A stretch of DNA of 21,271 nucleotides. It comes from Bacteroidales bacterium (lineage in GTDB: Bacteria; Bacteroidota; Bacteroidia; Bacteroidales; UBA4181). The position numbers and the translations under genes were made by a program. The stretch is taken from NCBI GenBank assembly GCA_031259205.1, contig JAIRLS010000100.1, positions 1 to 21,271 on the forward strand, in the 5' to 3' direction. The notes under the pieces were generated by a model. The model ran no database searches, had not been told where the DNA came from, and saw nothing but the letters and a program-made list of their open reading frames with translations. Shown one piece after another: positions 14,700 through 21,271 of this stretch. Position 1 is the stretch's first letter; each line of letters begins with the position of its first letter.

Positions 14700-14880
14700 T
14701 ATTCTTATAAAGATATGAGCGTTAGCTTTTCTCTTTGGCCTTTGAAACTTCGACAATTTTGAGCAACCAAAAAGAGTAAAGGGTGACGCGCACGAATGAT
14801 CGTGGGCGTTCCTTTATTTGGTTGCAGGTAGTCGAAGACCTCAAAGGTAAATAAACGTATTGTCCCACGATTTTTTTTGC
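14700..14880 (+). ncRNA. structured RNA candidate, 6S/Bacteroidales-1-like
   Basis: A long rod can be folded by hand. CCTTTGA (14739-14745) pairs with TCAAAGG (14841-14847); CTTCGAC (14748-14754) with GTCGAAG (14831-14837); GCAACCAAA (14763-14771) with TTTGGTTGC (14817-14825); AAAGG (14778-14782) with CCTTT (14811-14815); ACGC (14786-14789) with GCGT (14806-14809); CACGA (14791-14795) with TCGTG (14800-14804), closed by an ATGA loop. A large internal loop interrupts the rod, as in 6S RNA. An eight-T run at 14871-14878 and a TAnnTTTG box at 14635 would bound it. The Bacteroidales-1 motif of this order has this layout and has been linked to 6S RNA, as I recall. Strand is inferred from the T run. 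It could instead be a leader of the acyltransferase gene. Confidence 0.55.
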
Positions 14881-14908
14881 TTCAAAGTAATTATAAAAAA
14901 CAGTCAAC

Positions 14909-15907
14909 ATGTCAAAATTATTCCTTAAAAGGCCTGCCCGATACGATTGTCCGTTTTATACAATGAGCGGCGCCGTATTGCCGATGAAAGAAACCGACCG
15001 CTATGAGCGTTCCCGGAAAGTAAGAGATCACAAGCCACGGCAATGGAAAGGCGTTACCGGCGGTGGCGCTTGGGGGCAAAAAGCGTTACTTGTCATGTCG
15101 CGCTTCTTTCATCTCAGGATACTGTATTTCGTTTTAGCGTTGATGCTCCCTTTTTTCGTGCTTTTCAGGCCCAAAGGATATTTATCCGCATACGGATATT
15201 TCAGAAAACATTTTCATTACCGGCCTTTTCGGGCATTCCGCAAGACATGGTTGAATCATTTCATTTTCGGGCAGTGCCTGCTGGACAGGTTTGTCGTCTA
15301 TGCCGGAGCCAAAGACCGTTTCACATTAGACAACGCGGAACGTTTTGAAAAATGTGAATCGGAATCCGATGGCATTTTTTTGGTCAGCGCTCATGTGGGC
15401 AATTATGAACTGTCGGGATATTTGATCCGGCATAAGAAGCCTCTGCACACGGTAGTTTTTGCAGAAGAAGCGAGGGAACTCATGAAATACAGGGATAGGA
15501 TGTTTCGGGAAAATAACGTTTCCATGCTTCCCGTCAAGGAAGACTGGTCGCTTGTGGTTTCCATCATGGATGCCCTGTCAAAAGGAGATATCGTAAGTAT
15601 GCTTTGTGACAGAACTTTTGGCAGCAATAAATCCGTCGAATGTAATTTTCTGGAAGGAAGGGCCGATTTTCCCGTCGGCGCGTTCAAACTTGCCGTACAG
15701 TGCGGCAAGCCTGTGATAGCCATTTTTGTAATAAAAAAGAGTTTTTCACGCTATCATGTTCACCTGAAACCTCTCTCCGTTGATACGGAAGGTTTATCGT
15801 CGAAAGAACAAACCCGGCAATATGTTTTTGCATTTGTCCGGGAATTGGAAAGCATTGTAAGGATGTATCCCGAACAGTGGTTTAATTATTACCCGTTTTG
15901 GAAATAA
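14909..15907 (+). CDS. lipid A-type (LpxL/HtrB-like) acyltransferase
   Basis: A 332-residue membrane-bound acyltransferase of the LpxL/HtrB superfamily, which transfers an acyl chain from acyl-ACP. The catalytic HX4E is seen in SAHVGNYE (His162, Glu167). Later CDRTFG, ADFPVGAFKLA and the C-terminal EQWFNYYPFW are usual for the family. The region RQWKGVTGGGAWGQKALL near residues 44-61, followed by a hydrophobic stretch (ILYFVLALMLPFFVLF), is characteristic of members located in aryl polyene/flexirubin-type clusters. The first 20-25 residues are not typical, so ATGs at residues 19 or 26 may be the true start. The DarB-like gene follows after 63 bases. Confidence 0.87.
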   Translation: MSKLFLKRPARYDCPFYTMSGAVLPMKETDRYERSRKVRDHKPRQWKGVTGGGAWGQKALLVMSRFFHLRILYFVLALMLPFFVLFRPKGYLSAYGYFRKHFHYRPFRAFRKTWLNHFIFGQCLLDRFVVYAGAKDRFTLDNAERFEKCESESDGIFLVSAHVGNYELSGYLIRHKKPLHTVVFAEEARELMKYRDRMFRENNVSMLPVKEDWSLVVSIMDALSKGDIVSMLCDRTFGSNKSVECNFLEGRADFPVGAFKLAVQCGKPVIAIFVIKKSFSRYHVHLKPLSVDTEGLSSKEQTRQYVFAFVRELESIVRMYPEQWFNYYPFWK

Positions 15908-15945
15908 TCCGTTACCATAAATTATAGCGTTTGATAAAAAAACAT

Positions 15946-15953
15946 TAATTTTG
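15946..15953 (+). promoter_or_regulatory. -7 box ahead of the DarB-like gene
   Basis: TAATTTTG matches TAnnTTTG and lies 17 bases before the ATG at 15971. No -33 element is found at the right distance, so the gene may also be read from the acyltransferase promoter. Confidence 0.4.
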
Positions 15954-15970
15954 CGAATTATTTGACCTTC

Positions 15971-17110
15971 ATGAGCAATAAAGTTTATATTACACGAGTT
16001 TCCAAATTTCTTCCCAACGCCCCCGTATCCAATGATGATATGGAGAAGTATCTGGGTATGGTCAACGGGAAGCCGTCGTTAGCCCGTCGCATTGTGTTGA
16101 GGAACAACGGTATTCGACAACGATACTATGCCCTGGATGCCGAAGGGAACACCACCCACACCAATGCCGAACTGGCAGCCTGCGCCGTAAAGTTGCTCTA
16201 CGATCGCACTCTCGGCGCAGACGACATGGAACTGCTGGCGGCCGGAACATCCTCCCCCGAACAGTTGATACCCTCGCACGGCCTGATGGTACACGGTAAA
16301 ACAGGCGGAGCTAATGCGGAAGTCGTATCCTTTTCCGGAACATGCTGCACAGGTATTCAGGCTTTGAAATACGGATGGCTATCGTTGCTTTCGGGCGAAA
16401 AAAACAATGCCGTCTGCGTGGCTTCCGAAAGAATGTCGTCGTGGATGCAGGCGCGTTATTTCAGCGGAGAGGCCGAACAGTTGCACCTGTTGCCTAAAAA
16501 ACCCATATTGGCTTTCGAAAAGGAATTTCTCCGGTGGATGCTCTCCGATGGCGCCGCCGCCGTCCTGCTACAGCGAAAACCCTGCGCAACGGGACGGTCT
16601 TTTGCCATCGACTGGATAGAACTGCGCTCTTATGCCGGAACGATGGAAACCTGCATGTATGCCGGCGCGGAAAAGGACGAAAACGGGGAACTGCACGGAT
16701 GGACGTCCTTTTCCGGAAAGGAATGGCTGTCGAAATCCGTCTTTTCCCTGAAACAGGACACTCGAATGCTGGGCGACCACATCACGCAGTTGGGCGGCGC
16801 ATTTCTGCGGGATATTATCGGGAAAAGAAATCTCAAAGCAGGAGAGATAGACTGGTTCCTGCCCCATTTGTCGTCCATGTTTTTCAGGGATAAAACCAAG
16901 TCCGAAATGGAGGCCATGAATTTCAACATTCCCGACGAAAAATGGTTTGTCAATCTCGCCACAGTGGGCAATGTCGGTTCGGCGTCCAATTTTCTGATGC
17001 TGGAAGAACTGAGCCGTTCGGGGAAACTGCAAAAAGGCCAGAAGATCCTGATGATGACGCCCGAAAGCGCCCGTTTTTCCTATGGATATACCATGCTGAC
17101 CGTCTGTTGA
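15971..17110 (+). CDS. darB: DarB-like ketoacyl-ACP synthase III
   Basis: A 379-residue thiolase-fold enzyme of the KAS III group. It closely resembles DarB, which with DarA makes dialkylresorcinols of flexirubin-type pigments: MSNKVYITRVSKFLPNAPVS, GMVNGKPSLARRIVLRNNGI, AGTSSPEQLIPSHG and FLRWMLSDGAAAVLL. The active-site Cys126 (SGTCCTG), His299 (FLPHLSS) and Asn334 (TVGNVGSASN) are all present, so it should be active. The ATG at 15971 is preferred to the TTG at 15962, because DarB starts MSxKxYIT. No darA is visible in the window. The acyltransferase lies upstream and a convergent oxidoreductase gene ends 17 bases beyond its stop. Confidence 0.85.
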   Translation: MSNKVYITRVSKFLPNAPVSNDDMEKYLGMVNGKPSLARRIVLRNNGIRQRYYALDAEGNTTHTNAELAACAVKLLYDRTLGADDMELLAAGTSSPEQLIPSHGLMVHGKTGGANAEVVSFSGTCCTGIQALKYGWLSLLSGEKNNAVCVASERMSSWMQARYFSGEAEQLHLLPKKPILAFEKEFLRWMLSDGAAAVLLQRKPCATGRSFAIDWIELRSYAGTMETCMYAGAEKDENGELHGWTSFSGKEWLSKSVFSLKQDTRMLGDHITQLGGAFLRDIIGKRNLKAGEIDWFLPHLSSMFFRDKTKSEMEAMNFNIPDEKWFVNLATVGNVGSASNFLMLEELSRSGKLQKGQKILMMTPESARFSYGYTMLTVC

Positions 17111-17127
17111 AACCGAAGTGGCGTCCG

Positions 17128-18600
17128 CTATGTTTCCAGTTCTTTCAGCAGGCTTTTCATTCCCACAATTTGGGCGCAGGTAAAAAAGGAAGTCATGGAA
17201 ACGCCGAGTATGCCGTGAAATCCTATATTCTGTCCTGTCAGCAGCAGGTTGGGAATGGGGGTTTGCGGGGTAAGCAGGGTGTACATCAAATGCCTGTAAT
17301 CTTTCCTGACGCCGTATGCCGACCCTTCTTTGGTACCCGTATAATCGCGATAGGTCAGCGGCGTGCTGGTATAGATGCGATCGATATGAGCTTTCAGGCC
17401 GGGCAGTTTTTCCGACGCTAATGCAATACATTCTTCGGCTTTCCGCATTTTGAAAGCGCGGTAAGACTCGTCTTTTGCCTCCGCCCACGGGGCTACCTCC
17501 TGCCAGTGCATGGGGGTGAGAATGTCGATATTGGAGGTGTAAGCGCTTTCGCAGGGCAGCTGGAAACCGACCAGCGCCGCCGTTGTTTTTTCGCCGGCGC
17601 GGTAACAGGCATAATCCCAGGGCGTCCTGCCGCGAAAAATGTAAATATTCCGGTTCAGGTAGGGAACGGTATTCGCTTTCAACTGCAAATGCGTGGTAAA
17701 TATCCCGTAAGAGTTGGCCAAATCATCTATTCTTTTCCTGTAAATTTTTCGTATTTGCCGGCTGTCCGGTATCAACGACAGCGTAAGGGAAGGATGTATG
17801 CTTGAAATCACGTATGTTCCCGAAAATTCTTCGCCGTTCTTGCAGCGTACGCTTGTGATCAAGCCGTTGTGTTCCGTTAAGCGCATCACTTCCGCATGCG
17901 TCAGGACGTCGCCGCCCATGTGCCGGATGCTTTCGACCAGTTTGTCGGCTATCAGCGAACCGCCGCCTTTCAGCCGCCATGCGCTCTGGATAAAGGAATT
18001 GTTGATTTGAGCGAAGACGTACAGCGGCAACTGTTCGGCATTCGGTTCCATCGTGAGGGAAGCGCCCGACAGTACATTTCGCAGGAGAGGATCGTCAATG
18101 GATTCCTGTAAAAAGGCATACGCCGAACGTTCGTACAGGGAGGATGCCGTAAATTCGTTTCGGCGTTCGGGAAAGAAACTGTTCATGATATTGTCGCCCA
18201 CTTTTTTTAAAAACGCCGTGTATGCGGCTATCTGCCGCCGTTGATGTGGAAAATAGCTCGACATGGCGTCTGCAAAACGTTCGTGACCGGAAGCGAAACA
18301 GTAGGATTTGCCGTCCAGCACGATTTCCGCAAAGCAGTTTTCGTCCATTTTGCGCCACGGCAAGTCTGTCAATCCGAAATAGCGGAACAGCGGATAGAGC
18401 GACTGTCCTTCTTCCAGGCCTCCCACATAGTGAAAACCGGTGTCGAACGAGATGTTTCCGCGCCGGAAGGTTTGCAGGCAACCGCCTATCTGTGGATTTT
18501 TTTCAAGGATACATACGCGATACCCCTTGCGGGAAAGGATATACCCGCATTCCAGACCGCCTAATCCGCTACCGATAATGATGACGTCATATTTTTTCAT
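17128..18600 (-). CDS. CrtI/phytoene desaturase-like FAD-dependent oxidoreductase
   Basis: A 490-residue flavoprotein. The N-terminal dinucleotide-binding motif MKKYDVIIIGSGLGGLECGY (Gly10, 12, 14, 15) and VCILEKNPQIGGCLQTF are those of the phytoene desaturase/all-trans-retinol saturase group. The C-terminal GYRxxGxG-type region reads LLLTGQNIGFHGILGVSMTS. Such enzymes accompany DarB-like synthases in resorcinol/polyene clusters, and may desaturate or isomerise the polyene; the substrate is unknown. I chose ATG 18600 over the upstream frame. It is 11 bases after the HD hydrolase gene and so probably in one operon with proB, facing the DarB-like gene. Confidence 0.83.
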   Translation of the reverse strand: MKKYDVIIIGSGLGGLECGYILSRKGYRVCILEKNPQIGGCLQTFRRGNISFDTGFHYVGGLEEGQSLYPLFRYFGLTDLPWRKMDENCFAEIVLDGKSYCFASGHERFADAMSSYFPHQRRQIAAYTAFLKKVGDNIMNSFFPERRNEFTASSLYERSAYAFLQESIDDPLLRNVLSGASLTMEPNAEQLPLYVFAQINNSFIQSAWRLKGGGSLIADKLVESIRHMGGDVLTHAEVMRLTEHNGLITSVRCKNGEEFSGTYVISSIHPSLTLSLIPDSRQIRKIYRKRIDDLANSYGIFTTHLQLKANTVPYLNRNIYIFRGRTPWDYACYRAGEKTTAALVGFQLPCESAYTSNIDILTPMHWQEVAPWAEAKDESYRAFKMRKAEECIALASEKLPGLKAHIDRIYTSTPLTYRDYTGTKEGSAYGVRKDYRHLMYTLLTPQTPIPNLLLTGQNIGFHGILGVSMTSFFTCAQIVGMKSLLKELET

Positions 18601-18611
18601 AGACAGGCAGT

Positions 18612-19841
18612 TTATTCCAGATCTTTCGGATAACACAGGAAAAATTTTTCCTCTGCCTTCGACATGTCAAACAGGTTACCCATGTCCGACACACGTGCGA
18701 TGTCCGCCGGTTTGCCGCCCTGCATCACAAGAATACGTTCTCCCGACCGGCTGCTGTATGCGTGATTGGACAGTTTGCCGGAATTGACAAAGCAAGCGGC
18801 CTCCTCTTCGTTGTAGCGGTAGCGCGAGGCTACTTTTTCCCGGAGGTTTTCGATACGTTCGGGAAGGAAAGGTTCATGGCTTGTTTCTATCCGGAACAGC
18901 ACCCTGTTCAGCAGCCGTGCGGAGAGGTCGGTCAGTACGGAATCCACGTCGGATCTCCACATTTTCATCGCAATGATGATGTCGTTGTCGTCCAGCATGG
19001 AGTAATGGGTAATTACCGATAACGGCTGTTGCGAAAGGCTTTTGGCCTGGAAGTCGCGGAGAAAATACAGCAGCGAAGGCGTTCCGAACAGGGGGATGGA
19101 CGACCGGATGATTTTTTTGGCGCGACTCAGGATGTTCAGCAGAAGCTGGTCGGCGGAAATCACCGTTTTATGGAGGTACACCTGCCAGAACATCAGGCGG
19201 CGGGCCAGCAAAAACTTTTCAATCGAATAGATGCCCTTTGCTTCTACCACAAGTTCGTCGTCGTACACATGCAACATCTTGATGATACGGTCTGAGCCTA
19301 TGATGCCTTCGGTGACGCCCGTAAAAAAACTGTCGCGCCGCAGGTAATCCAGCCGGTCAACGTCTAATTGGCCGGAAACTAATTGGCACAGGAATTTTTT
19401 GGGATAGGTTTTTCTGAAAATCTCAATGGCCGTTTTCAGTTTTCCGTTAAATTCGCGGTTTAACTGCTGCATAAACGCCAGCGAGATGTTTTCGTGAGGC
19501 ACGTTTTCGACCATCACGCTTTCCAGCGCGTGCGAGTAAGGCCCGTGTCCGACGTCGTGCAGCAGGACGGCGATCAGCGCCGCTTCATATTCTTCCTCTG
19601 TGATCTCTACGTTTTTTGAGCGCAAGGATTTGACGGCTTCATCCATCAGGTGCATCGCTCCCAGGGCGTGCTGAAAACGGGTGTGGTTGGCGCCCGGATA
19701 CACCGTGCAGGTCAGTCCGAGTTGCTTGATGCGTCTTAACCGCTGAAAATACGGATGTTCTATCAAGTCGTACAGGATGGGAAACGGCAGGTTAATGAAC
19801 CCGTACACGGGATCGTTGATAATCTTTCTTTTATTGTACAT
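18612..19841 (-). CDS. HD-domain phosphohydrolase (dNTPase-like, SAMHD1/EF1143 type)
   Basis: A 409-residue protein whose N-terminus YNKRKIINDPVYGFINLPF and IEHPYFQRLRRIKQLGL are characteristic of the SAMHD1-related HD family. Metal-binding residues can be seen: HTRFQHALG (His58), LLHDVGHGPYSHALE (His95, Asp96), and GQLDVDRLDYLRRD for the distal Asp. The rest is helical. I chose ATG 19841 because the longer open frame runs back into proB. It lies two bases after the proB stop and 11 bases ahead of the oxidoreductase. Members of this family act on deoxynucleotides; it differs in subfamily from the dGTPase-like gene at 7276-8622. Confidence 0.9.
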   Translation of the reverse strand: MYNKRKIINDPVYGFINLPFPILYDLIEHPYFQRLRRIKQLGLTCTVYPGANHTRFQHALGAMHLMDEAVKSLRSKNVEITEEEYEAALIAVLLHDVGHGPYSHALESVMVENVPHENISLAFMQQLNREFNGKLKTAIEIFRKTYPKKFLCQLVSGQLDVDRLDYLRRDSFFTGVTEGIIGSDRIIKMLHVYDDELVVEAKGIYSIEKFLLARRLMFWQVYLHKTVISADQLLLNILSRAKKIIRSSIPLFGTPSLLYFLRDFQAKSLSQQPLSVITHYSMLDDNDIIIAMKMWRSDVDSVLTDLSARLLNRVLFRIETSHEPFLPERIENLREKVASRYRYNEEEAACFVNSGKLSNHAYSSRSGERILVMQGGKPADIARVSDMGNLFDMSKAEEKFFLCYPKDLE

Positions 19842-19843
19842 GG

Positions 19844-20917
19844 CTACTGTTGATTCAGGTAAAGATAGTCGTAACGGACAAGCGGTTTGTGGTTGCGCTC
19901 GCCTGTTTTTTTCCGTGCCGTATTTGCGTTGTACTCCGAGCGCCCCAGTCCGATAAGCTTGCCCTGTTCGTCGGTGATCCGGATGACGTCGCCCTTGAGG
20001 AACGTCCCGTCGATATGGGTAACGCCCACCAGCAGCAGGCTGGACGCCTGCTGGCCGGCGAGCCTTTCTGCCGCGCCCTTGTTGATTCGCACCGTTCCTT
20101 TGACGGTCGTGTGGGGCAGCCATTTCTTAAAAGGAGTGCTTTTCCGTCCGGGGACAAAATAGGTCTGTACGGTTTCCGCTTTTTCACTGATGATGTTTTC
20201 CAGGATATGATCGGTAAAACCGTTGGCAATGTGGACGGGTACGCCAGACGCCGCCACCCGTCGGGCAATGGAAAATTTGGTGAGCATCCCGCCCCGTCCA
20301 AAGGCCGACGAGGTAGGGGCAAGGAATTTGGAAACAATATTTTGGCGGGGTTCTATCACCGGTATCACTTTGGAATCGGGTTTATCCGGCGATCCGTTGT
20401 AAATCCCGTCGATGTTGCTCAGGATGATGAGCGCGTCGCTGTTCATCATGTCGGTAATCAAGCCCGACAGTTCGTCATTATCGGTAAACATCAACTCATT
20501 GACCGACGTCACGTCGTTTTCATTGATAACCGGAACGACGCGGTTGCGCAACAAAGTTTCCAGACAATTGCGCATGTTGAGGAAATGCCTTCTGTCCCGG
20601 AAATCCTCCTTGGTGGCCAGCACCTGCGAACAAACGGCGCCGTGCCGCGCAAACAGTTCGCTGTAAAGGCGAATCAGGTAAATCTGTCCTACGGCAGCCC
20701 ACAACTGGCGGCATGAAACGGAATCGCCGTCGCGGGGAGTGCCGATCACTTTGCGTCCGGAAGCCACAGCGCCCGACGAAACCAAAAGCACCTCTATCCC
20801 CTTTTCACGCAAAGCGGCAATCTGCGCTACCAACCGCGCCATGTGCGCCTCGTTCGGATGACCGTCCGACAGCGTCAGCACGTTGGAACCTATTTTTAGC
20901 GTAATACGTCTATACAT
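19844..20917 (-). CDS. proB: glutamate 5-kinase
   Basis: Glutamate 5-kinase phosphorylates glutamate in the first step of proline synthesis. The 357-residue protein shows LKIGSNVLT at its start, VLLVSSGAVASGRKVIG near 45, INENDVTSVNELMFTDNDEL near 140 and the kinase-fold ALIILSNIDGIYNG near 165, then SAFGRGGMLTKFSIAR near 210. The C-terminal PUA domain (about 268-345) includes VKGTVRINKGAAERLAG and IGLGRSEYN. Length is normal. The usual GTGGM of the family reads GRGGM here. Its normal partner proA is not in the window; downstream is the HD hydrolase. Confidence 0.93.
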   Translation of the reverse strand: MYRRITLKIGSNVLTLSDGHPNEAHMARLVAQIAALREKGIEVLLVSSGAVASGRKVIGTPRDGDSVSCRQLWAAVGQIYLIRLYSELFARHGAVCSQVLATKEDFRDRRHFLNMRNCLETLLRNRVVPVINENDVTSVNELMFTDNDELSGLITDMMNSDALIILSNIDGIYNGSPDKPDSKVIPVIEPRQNIVSKFLAPTSSAFGRGGMLTKFSIARRVAASGVPVHIANGFTDHILENIISEKAETVQTYFVPGRKSTPFKKWLPHTTVKGTVRINKGAAERLAGQQASSLLLVGVTHIDGTFLKGDVIRITDEQGKLIGLGRSEYNANTARKKTGERNHKPLVRYDYLYLNQQ

Positions 20918-20957
20918 CTCTTTTTATCATACAAAATCATCTTGCCTGTCAAACACG

Positions 20958-20975
20958 CCTCCTTCCGGAAGGAGG
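20958..20975 (-). promoter_or_regulatory. perfect 18-bp palindrome in the proB leader
   Basis: CCTCCTTCCGGAAGGAGG reads the same on both strands. It lies between the -7 box (20979-20986) and the proB ATG, where the transcript begins, so it may be an operator for a dimeric repressor or a small 5' hairpin. It also carries AGGAGG, which could affect ribosome access. Confidence 0.5.
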
Positions 20976-20978
20976 GAA

Positions 20979-20986
20979 CAAAGGTA
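20979..20986 (-). promoter_or_regulatory. -7 box for the proB operon
   Basis: On the minus strand TACCTTTG matches TAnnTTTG. It is 62 bases before the proB ATG. A TTTG at 21000-21003 is too close (13 bases) to be a standard -33 element. No other promoter was seen for the operon. Confidence 0.45.
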
Positions 20987-21128
20987 CTCATCTTTTTTAC
21001 AAAATAAACGCCTGTTCGGGATTTTTTTTTACGCATTGCACACGCCTCATTGCACACGGCCACGGCAGGGGCGTGCAGGCAGCATCGCATACACCCCTTC
21101 GCGCCAAAAGCGGGAAACGTCGTTATCG

Positions 21129-21271
21129 GCATTGAAAGAACATTTCCCCGACACATGGCAGGCTATTCTCTGTTTGACATACGGTCGATTAGTTTATCAG
21201 TCGCCATTGAAAAACATGTCATTTCATTACGCCAACAGCTACTTGTCGGTACAGTATCCCGATATTGACCT
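21129..21271 (+). pseudogene. IS1634-type transposase fragment running off the right edge
   Basis: The plus-strand frame reads ALKEHFPDTWQAILCLTYGR, LVYQSPLKNMSFHYANS and YLSVQYPDIDL to the window end. This matches my memory of the region around residues 130-180 of IS1634-type transposases ('FPxxxxxILALAYxRLVYxxPLKN'). The normal N-terminus is missing: upstream the frame is open but without sensible content or an ATG. It is therefore probably a 5'-truncated copy, although the downstream part is not visible. A shorter reading with an ATG at 21217 (MSFHYANSYLSVQYPDID) is part of the same frame. Confidence 0.5.

Noticed and set aside
15930..15933. TTTG as -33 element for the DarB-like gene
   Set aside because: Only 12 bases separate it from the -7 box, far below the usual 19-21.
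19842..20123. Longer N-terminus of the HD hydrolase
   Set aside because: It overlaps proB in another frame and gives an Arg/Gly-rich translation without family similarity; ATG 19841 matches the family start.
20896..21156. Minus-strand 86-codon open frame upstream of proB
   Set aside because: It overlaps the proB promoter and start and has no recognisable protein features.

Overview
The window looks like chromosomal DNA of a member of the Bacteroidota, most likely Bacteroidales. The evidence is a PorU-type C25 peptidase of the type IX secretion system, repeated promoter boxes of the TAnnTTTG type ahead of several genes, a FloA/NfeD membrane pair, and DarB-type/aryl-polyene-like lipid genes. 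All calls come from reading the sequence; nothing was searched against a database.

Left part (1-7200): on the minus strand, cutC is followed by a transglutaminase-like lipoprotein that runs off the left edge. On the plus strand, a fragment that resembles the start of an Rpn/PD-(D/E)XK-type gene runs in frame into a large porU-like sortase gene. Behind porU lies a repeat block: six 22-bp tandem units between two copies of a 100-bp element with inverted ends, then a short dispersed repeat and a broken IS1-type transposase. rplY (ribosomal protein L25) follows on the minus strand.

Middle (7276-12241): one tight minus-strand run, in transcription order clpS, nfeD, floA, a 64-aa membrane protein, a lipoprotein, a hotdog dehydratase, a family 2 glycosyltransferase and a dGTPase-like HD hydrolase. 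Gaps are very short or overlapping, so it is probably one operon. The lipoprotein/dehydratase/glycosyltransferase trio recalls aryl polyene/flexirubin-type clusters.

Right part (12242-21271): a divergent promoter region drives clpS to the left and an O-antigen ligase/polymerase-like gene to the right. Then come a frameshifted and truncated glycosyltransferase, a decayed IS1634-type transposase tail, and a strongly structured RNA candidate (6S/Bacteroidales-1-like). A lipid A-type acyltransferase and a DarB-like ketoacyl synthase follow on the plus strand, facing a CrtI-type FAD oxidoreductase that ends a proB - HD hydrolase - oxidoreductase operon on the minus strand. The right edge enters another IS1634-type transposase fragment.

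Taken together, the window has a cell-envelope theme: protein export and sorting (PorU), membrane domain organisation (FloA/NfeD), surface glycan assembly, and two separated pieces of an aryl-polyene or resorcinol-like lipid pathway. Insertion-sequence scars sit at the boundaries between the blocks.
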